Under the pieces are notes generated by a model. That model worked only from the letters and a program-made list of their open reading frames with translations, made no database searches and had not been told where the DNA came from. DNA of 34,981 nt from Clostridia bacterium. Lineage in GTDB: Bacteria; Bacillota; Clostridia; Oscillospirales; CAG-382. Below, one piece after another: positions 31,791 to 34,981 of this stretch; positions within the stretch are counted from its first letter, which is position 1; the number at the start of each line of letters is the position of its first letter. The position numbers and the translations under genes were made by a program. Location: contig JAFSCS010000022.1 of NCBI GenBank assembly GCA_017436675.1, forward strand, positions 1 to 34,981, written 5' to 3'.

Positions 31791-32846
31791 ATGGCAAAGC
31801 TGATTCAATATTTGGAAAACGCAGTCGCTCATCAAGCCTCGGATATTTTTATTATTGCAGGCGGATCGGTCAGCGAAAAGGTAGACGGACATATTCGTCC
31901 GTTTGATGACGTCAGACTTTTACCACCCGACACGGAGGGCTTGATCGGTGAGATATATTCGCTCGCTAACAGATCGATGGACAAATATATTGCCACCGGT
32001 GACGACGATTTTTCTTTTTCGCTTCCCGGACTTGCTAGATTTCGTGTTAACGCATACCGTCAACGCAATTCTATGGCGGCTGTTGTTCGTGTCGTTTCGT
32101 TCGATATTCCCGATTGGAAGGACATTCATATTATTCCGCAGGTGATGGACGTTGCCGATATTACGCACGGAATGATACTTTTCACCGGAACTGCGGGCAG
32201 CGGTAAGTCAACGACTCAGGCTTGTATCATAGATAGGATAAACAAGACGAGGGGTTGTCACATTATAACGCTCGAGGACCCGATCGAATATCTTCACAGA
32301 AACAACAAAAGCTTAGTCAGTCAAAGAGAGGTCGCGATCGACACCGTTGACTATCTCTCGGCCTTGAGATCGTGTCTCAGACAAGCTCCCGACGTTATTT
32401 TGCTCGGCGAAATGCGTGATGCGGAAACGATACGCACTGCTATAACTGCTGCGGAAACCGGTCATACCGTTATTGCTACGATGCACACAAAGGGTGCTGT
32501 TAACGCGATCGACAGAGTTATTGATTGCTTCTCGGCTGAGCATCAGGCACAGATACGTTTTCAATTGGCTACTGTTTTGAGGACGGTCGTATCACAACAG
32601 ATGCTTCCTGACAAGGACGGAAATATTATTCCTGCTTTTGAGATAATGCACGTTAATAATGCTATCCGCGGAATGATACGTGATAACAAGAATTATCAGA
32701 TCGAAAACGCTATTACCGCAGGACGCGGCGAGGGTATGGTAACGATGGACTCTTCTATCGTTCAACTATATCGCGACGGTATTATTACAAAGGATACGGC
32801 GATCAATTTTGCGGATCATCCCGACCTTATTCAAAAGCACTTATAA
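31791..32846 (+). CDS. pilT: PilT-type hexameric ATPase
   Basis: A 351-residue secretion ATPase of the PilT class. The N-terminal PAS-like domain (1-110) contains HQASDIFIIAGG, matching the PilT opening HxASDLHL. Walker A GTAGSGKST is at 133-141, the Asp-box EDPIE at 162-166, Walker B VILLGEMRD at 202-210 and the His-box GHTVIATMHT at 224-233. A C-terminal arm follows with NAIRGMIRDNKNYQI, matching the AIRNLIRE motif of PilT. PilT proteins usually power pilus retraction. No PilB extension ATPase is encoded in the window, so this one may act alone or with a distant partner. GAGG lies 8 nt before the ATG. Confidence 0.94.
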   Translation: MAKLIQYLENAVAHQASDIFIIAGGSVSEKVDGHIRPFDDVRLLPPDTEGLIGEIYSLANRSMDKYIATGDDDFSFSLPGLARFRVNAYRQRNSMAAVVRVVSFDIPDWKDIHIIPQVMDVADITHGMILFTGTAGSGKSTTQACIIDRINKTRGCHIITLEDPIEYLHRNNKSLVSQREVAIDTVDYLSALRSCLRQAPDVILLGEMRDAETIRTAITAAETGHTVIATMHTKGAVNAIDRVIDCFSAEHQAQIRFQLATVLRTVVSQQMLPDKDGNIIPAFEIMHVNNAIRGMIRDNKNYQIENAITAGRGEGMVTMDSSIVQLYRDGIITKDTAINFADHPDLIQKHL

Positions 32847-32862
32847 AAAATATTCTAATACT

Positions 32863-32899
32863 AAAAAACCTCTTGGATGATTGCTCCAAGAGGTTTTTT
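32863..32899. terminator. Strong bidirectional terminator
   Basis: AAAAAACCTCTTGGA (32863-32877) pairs perfectly with TCCAAGAGGTTTTTT (32885-32899) around a 7-nt loop. It ends the pilus-like operon and the convergent surface-protein gene, whose stop is 8 bp beyond it. Confidence 0.95.
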
Positions 32900-32907
32900 G
32901 TTATAAT

Positions 32908-34981
32908 TTAGAGTTCTCTTCTGCGTTTGGATGCTACAAGGGATCCAACAAGAAGTGATGTTATTGACATTATGAGGAGTGCTGTTATGCTCTTATCACC
33001 TGTTGCCGGAGGCTCCGGAGGTGCAAGAGGCACGTCATCCTCGTAGATATCGAGCAACGGATCGTCTTCCTCGGGCTCACTTTCTTCGGGGATCGATTCC
33101 TCGGGAGATTCTTCTACGGGCTCGCTCTCGTCGGGGATTGATTCCTCGGGGGATTCTTCTACGGGCTCGCTTTCCTCGGGGATCGATTCCTCGGGAGATT
33201 CCTCAACGGGTTCGCTTTCCTCGGGGATCGATTCCTCGGGAGATTCTTCTACAGGCTCGCTTTCTTCGGGGATTGATTCCTCGGGTGATTCCTCAACGGG
33301 CTCGCTTTCTTCGGGGATTGATTCCTCGGGTGATTCTTCTACGGGCTCGCTTTCTTCGGGAATTGATTCCTCGGGTGATTCCTCAACGGGTTCGCTTTCT
33401 TCGGGGATTGATTCCTCGGGTGATTCTTCTACGGGCTCGCTCTCATCGGGAATTGATTCCTCGGGGGATTCTTCTACGGGCTCGCTCTCATCGGGAATTG
33501 ATTCCTCGGGAGATTCTTCTACAGGCTCGCTCTCGTCGGGGATCGATTCCTCGGGTGATTCTTCTACGGGTTCGCTTTCCTCGGGGATAGATTCCTCGGG
33601 TGATTCCTCAACGGGCTCGCTTTCCTCGGGGATAGATTCCTCGGGTGATTCCTCAGCGGGTTCGCTCTCTTCGGGGATTGATTCCTCGGTGGATTCTTCG
33701 GGGATCACAACTTCATGAGTATTAGTGATGACAAAGCCTTCTGCAGCGGTACCGCTTATAGTTGTTTCGTACCCGTTAACTGCATCCTCGGATACTGTGT
33801 AGACGATTTCTTTGCCATTGATATATTTTGCGAGAGAATCAAACGTACAGCTCCAATTATCGTTCGACGAGATTTCCTTTTTCGCGATCTCGACACCGTT
33901 TGCATAGAGACGTACTGTGATCGTTTCGGGGCGAAGAGCGTCTGCATTGTCCTCGTCGTTCCAGATCTTTTCAACCTTTACAGAGGTCGTTGAGGGAGTA
34001 TGTGTATTTGTTATGTTGAAGCCGTCTATTGTTGTTTCATAGCCGTCTACTGCATTTTCTGTTATCGTGTAAACGATCTCAATGCCGCCGTCACGATATT
34101 TCGGGAGTTCTTCAAGCTTCCAGCTCCAATTATCAGATTCGGTTACGATCATAGTTCTGATAGTTGCGCCGTCAGCAAGAACGTTAATTTTGATATTTGT
34201 CGGGCGAATGCCGTCTTGGTTATTGTTATCGATCCAAATTTTTGTTCCCTCGAGAATTATTGTCTCGGGAATGTGTGTATTTACTACGAGATATCCGTCA
34301 AGTGTCGTTTCATAGCCATCGACCTTTTCTTCGGTAATGGTATATACTATTTTGATTCCGCCGTCACGGTATTTCGGAAGATCGTTGAAGCTAAAGCTCC
34401 AATCGTCAGACTCTCTGACAACGATCGTATCAATGATAGTACCGTCTGCAAGGAGGTTGATCGTGATGCTTTCGGGACGGAGTCCGTCTTGGTCGTTCGC
34501 ATCCTTCCAAAGCTTTGCACCTTCAACAAGTGTTGTTTCGGGTGTATGTGTGTTTGTTACGTTGTAGCCGTCAACTACTGTTTCGTAGCCGTCAACCTTT
34601 TCTTCTGTGATGGAGTAAACGATCTCGTTACCTGCGTTGTATTTCGGGAGGTCTTCGAATTTCCAGCTCCAGTCGGCTGCTGTTACCGTTATTGTTTCGA
34701 TCACTTCACCATTTGCGAGAAGGTTGATCGTGATGCTTTCGGGGCGGATGCCGTCTTGGTCATTCGCGTCGTCCCAAGTTTTTGTACCTTCGACAACTGT
34801 TGTTGCGGGGGTATGTTTATTTGTTACGTTGTAGCCGTCGACTACTGTTTCGTAGCCGTCTACCTTTTCTTCTGTGATGGAGTAAACTATCTCAACGCCG
34901 CCGTCACGGTATTTCGGGAGGTTATCGAAGCTCCAGCTCCAATCATTTGAAGTTACTGTTATTGTTTCGATGATCTTATCA
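32908..34981 (-). CDS. Sortase-anchored Cna-B repeat surface protein (5' end outside window)
   Basis: The frame stays open to the right edge, so the true start and signal peptide lie beyond 34981; the ATG at 34704 is internal. The visible 690 residues hold one partial and four complete Cna-B-type repeats of about 90 residues (each with KxWxDxNxQDGxRPxxI, a W-S-x-x-F turn, LPKYxxG, IVY(S/T)ITE and DGYET...NTHTP). Fourteen 15-residue SIPEESEPVEESPEE units form a stalk. The tail is PPATGD, a hydrophobic helix and KRRREL. PPATGD is a variant of LPxTG, so cell-wall attachment by sortase is likely. Cna-B repeats commonly act as stalk domains of adhesins or pilins and often contain isopeptide bonds. 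The long stalk suggests display well beyond the cell wall. Confidence 0.9.
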   Translation of the reverse strand, partial: DKIIETITVTSNDWSWSFDNLPKYRDGGVEIVYSITEEKVDGYETVVDGYNVTNKHTPATTVVEGTKTWDDANDQDGIRPESITINLLANGEVIETITVTAADWSWKFEDLPKYNAGNEIVYSITEEKVDGYETVVDGYNVTNTHTPETTLVEGAKLWKDANDQDGLRPESITINLLADGTIIDTIVVRESDDWSFSFNDLPKYRDGGIKIVYTITEEKVDGYETTLDGYLVVNTHIPETIILEGTKIWIDNNNQDGIRPTNIKINVLADGATIRTMIVTESDNWSWKLEELPKYRDGGIEIVYTITENAVDGYETTIDGFNITNTHTPSTTSVKVEKIWNDEDNADALRPETITVRLYANGVEIAKKEISSNDNWSCTFDSLAKYINGKEIVYTVSEDAVNGYETTISGTAAEGFVITNTHEVVIPEESTEESIPEESEPAEESPEESIPEESEPVEESPEESIPEESEPVEESPEESIPDESEPVEESPEESIPDESEPVEESPEESIPDESEPVEESPEESIPEESEPVEESPEESIPEESEPVEESPEESIPEESEPVEESPEESIPEESEPVEESPEESIPEESEPVEESPEESIPEESEPVEESPEESIPDESEPVEESPEESIPEESEPEEDDPLLDIYEDDVPLAPPEPPATGDKSITALLIMSITSLLVGSLVASKRRREL
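33073..33681 (-). repeat. 45-bp tandem repeat, 13 full units plus one partial
   Basis: On the minus strand each unit encodes SIP(E/D)ESEPVEESPEE. Units alternate between a few synonymous versions, for example TCAACGGG versus TCTACGGG when read on the plus strand. This indicates expansion by block duplication and not a single recent slippage event. Confidence 0.95.
33712..34981 (-). repeat. Cna-B domain-coding repeats, about 270 bp each
   Basis: One partial and four complete copies in frame. The three nearest the right edge are the most alike, including shared DNA such as GTAGCCGTC. The copy next to the stalk is the most divergent and carries an insertion (SGTAAEGF) before its NTHE end. Confidence 0.85.

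Noticed and set aside
33073-33681. Regular 45-bp repeats that could suggest a CRISPR or non-coding satellite
   Set aside because: They have no spacers, are in frame, and lie between Cna-B domains and a sortase signal.
34704-34704. ATG at 34704 as the start of the Cna-B protein
   Set aside because: The same frame continues without a stop to the right edge with another full and a partial Cna-B repeat, so this Met is internal.
34000-34950. 316-codon plus-strand frame, Cys/Tyr/Val-rich, near the right edge
   Set aside because: It is the antisense shadow of the Cna-B repeats and repeats with them; its composition is implausible for a protein.
1-34981. tRNA or rRNA genes
   Set aside because: No cloverleaf with CCA-adjacent acceptor stem or rRNA-like conserved block was noticed in the intergenic regions, which are short and mostly accounted for by promoters and terminators.

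Overview
The window looks like a chromosome segment of an AT-rich Gram-positive anaerobe of the class Clostridia, probably a gut Oscillospirales/Ruminococcaceae-type bacterium. The pointers are strong GGAGG-type ribosome sites, TTGACA/TATAAT promoters, DUF4364 next to nth, a U32/DUF3656 protein, a DUF4855 discoidin lipoprotein, a clostridial-style pilus-like gene set, and a Cna-B surface protein with a sortase tail. Species-level placement is not possible from sequence alone.

Layout. 1-181 is the right end of an IS3-family element. 209-3011 (minus) holds a membrane-anchored NodB-type deacetylase, nth and a DUF4364 regulator-like gene. 3163-5395 (plus) is an acyl carrier protein overlapping a U32 peptidase-family RNA-hydroxylation-type protein. 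5492-9348 (plus) holds an unknown protein, a large DUF4855 lipoprotein and an NADPH:FMN-reductase-like flavoprotein. 9394-10551 (minus) is a single PAS-domain protein and a short-chain dehydrogenase.

10607-27268 (minus) is the core of the window: one apparent operon of about 16.6 kb with gaps of 43 bp or less, or overlaps, between all genes. In transcription order it contains a BTAD/SARP-type regulator, a GGDEF diguanylate cyclase, a two-module NRPS (C-A-T-C-A-T-R), a 7TM histidine kinase, a REC-HD-GYP response regulator, an acyl-AMP ligase, an acyl carrier protein, a Sfp-type phosphopantetheinyl transferase and a GH13 alpha-glucosidase. The biosynthetic genes are sufficient on paper for an N-acyl dipeptide aldehyde. 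The ligase would activate a fatty acid onto the ACP, the first C domain would transfer it to the first amino acid, and the R domain would release the product reductively. This resembles the protease-inhibitor pathways known from gut Clostridia and Ruminococcus. What is unusual is that the same operon carries both a c-di-GMP synthase and a c-di-GMP phosphodiesterase-type regulator. The pathway regulator also ends in a degenerate GGDEF-like domain: SVSQY stands in place of GGDEF, with an RxxD inhibitory-site motif kept at the exact canonical spacing. That suggests the regulator reads c-di-GMP.

27167-27476 is a divergent regulatory region with two exact 16-bp direct repeats 21 bp apart (two helical turns), an 8-bp inverted repeat and three good promoters. 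27477-32846 (plus) is a seven-gene operon: a repeat-rich transglutaminase-like membrane protein, a PilC-type protein, four small single-TM pilin-like proteins and a PilT ATPase. It ends at a terminator shared with a convergent Cna-B/sortase-anchored surface protein (32908 to the right edge, 5' end outside the window). The working hypothesis is that a c-di-GMP-responsive regulator controls a secreted peptide aldehyde and, across the divergent promoter, a pilus-like machine.
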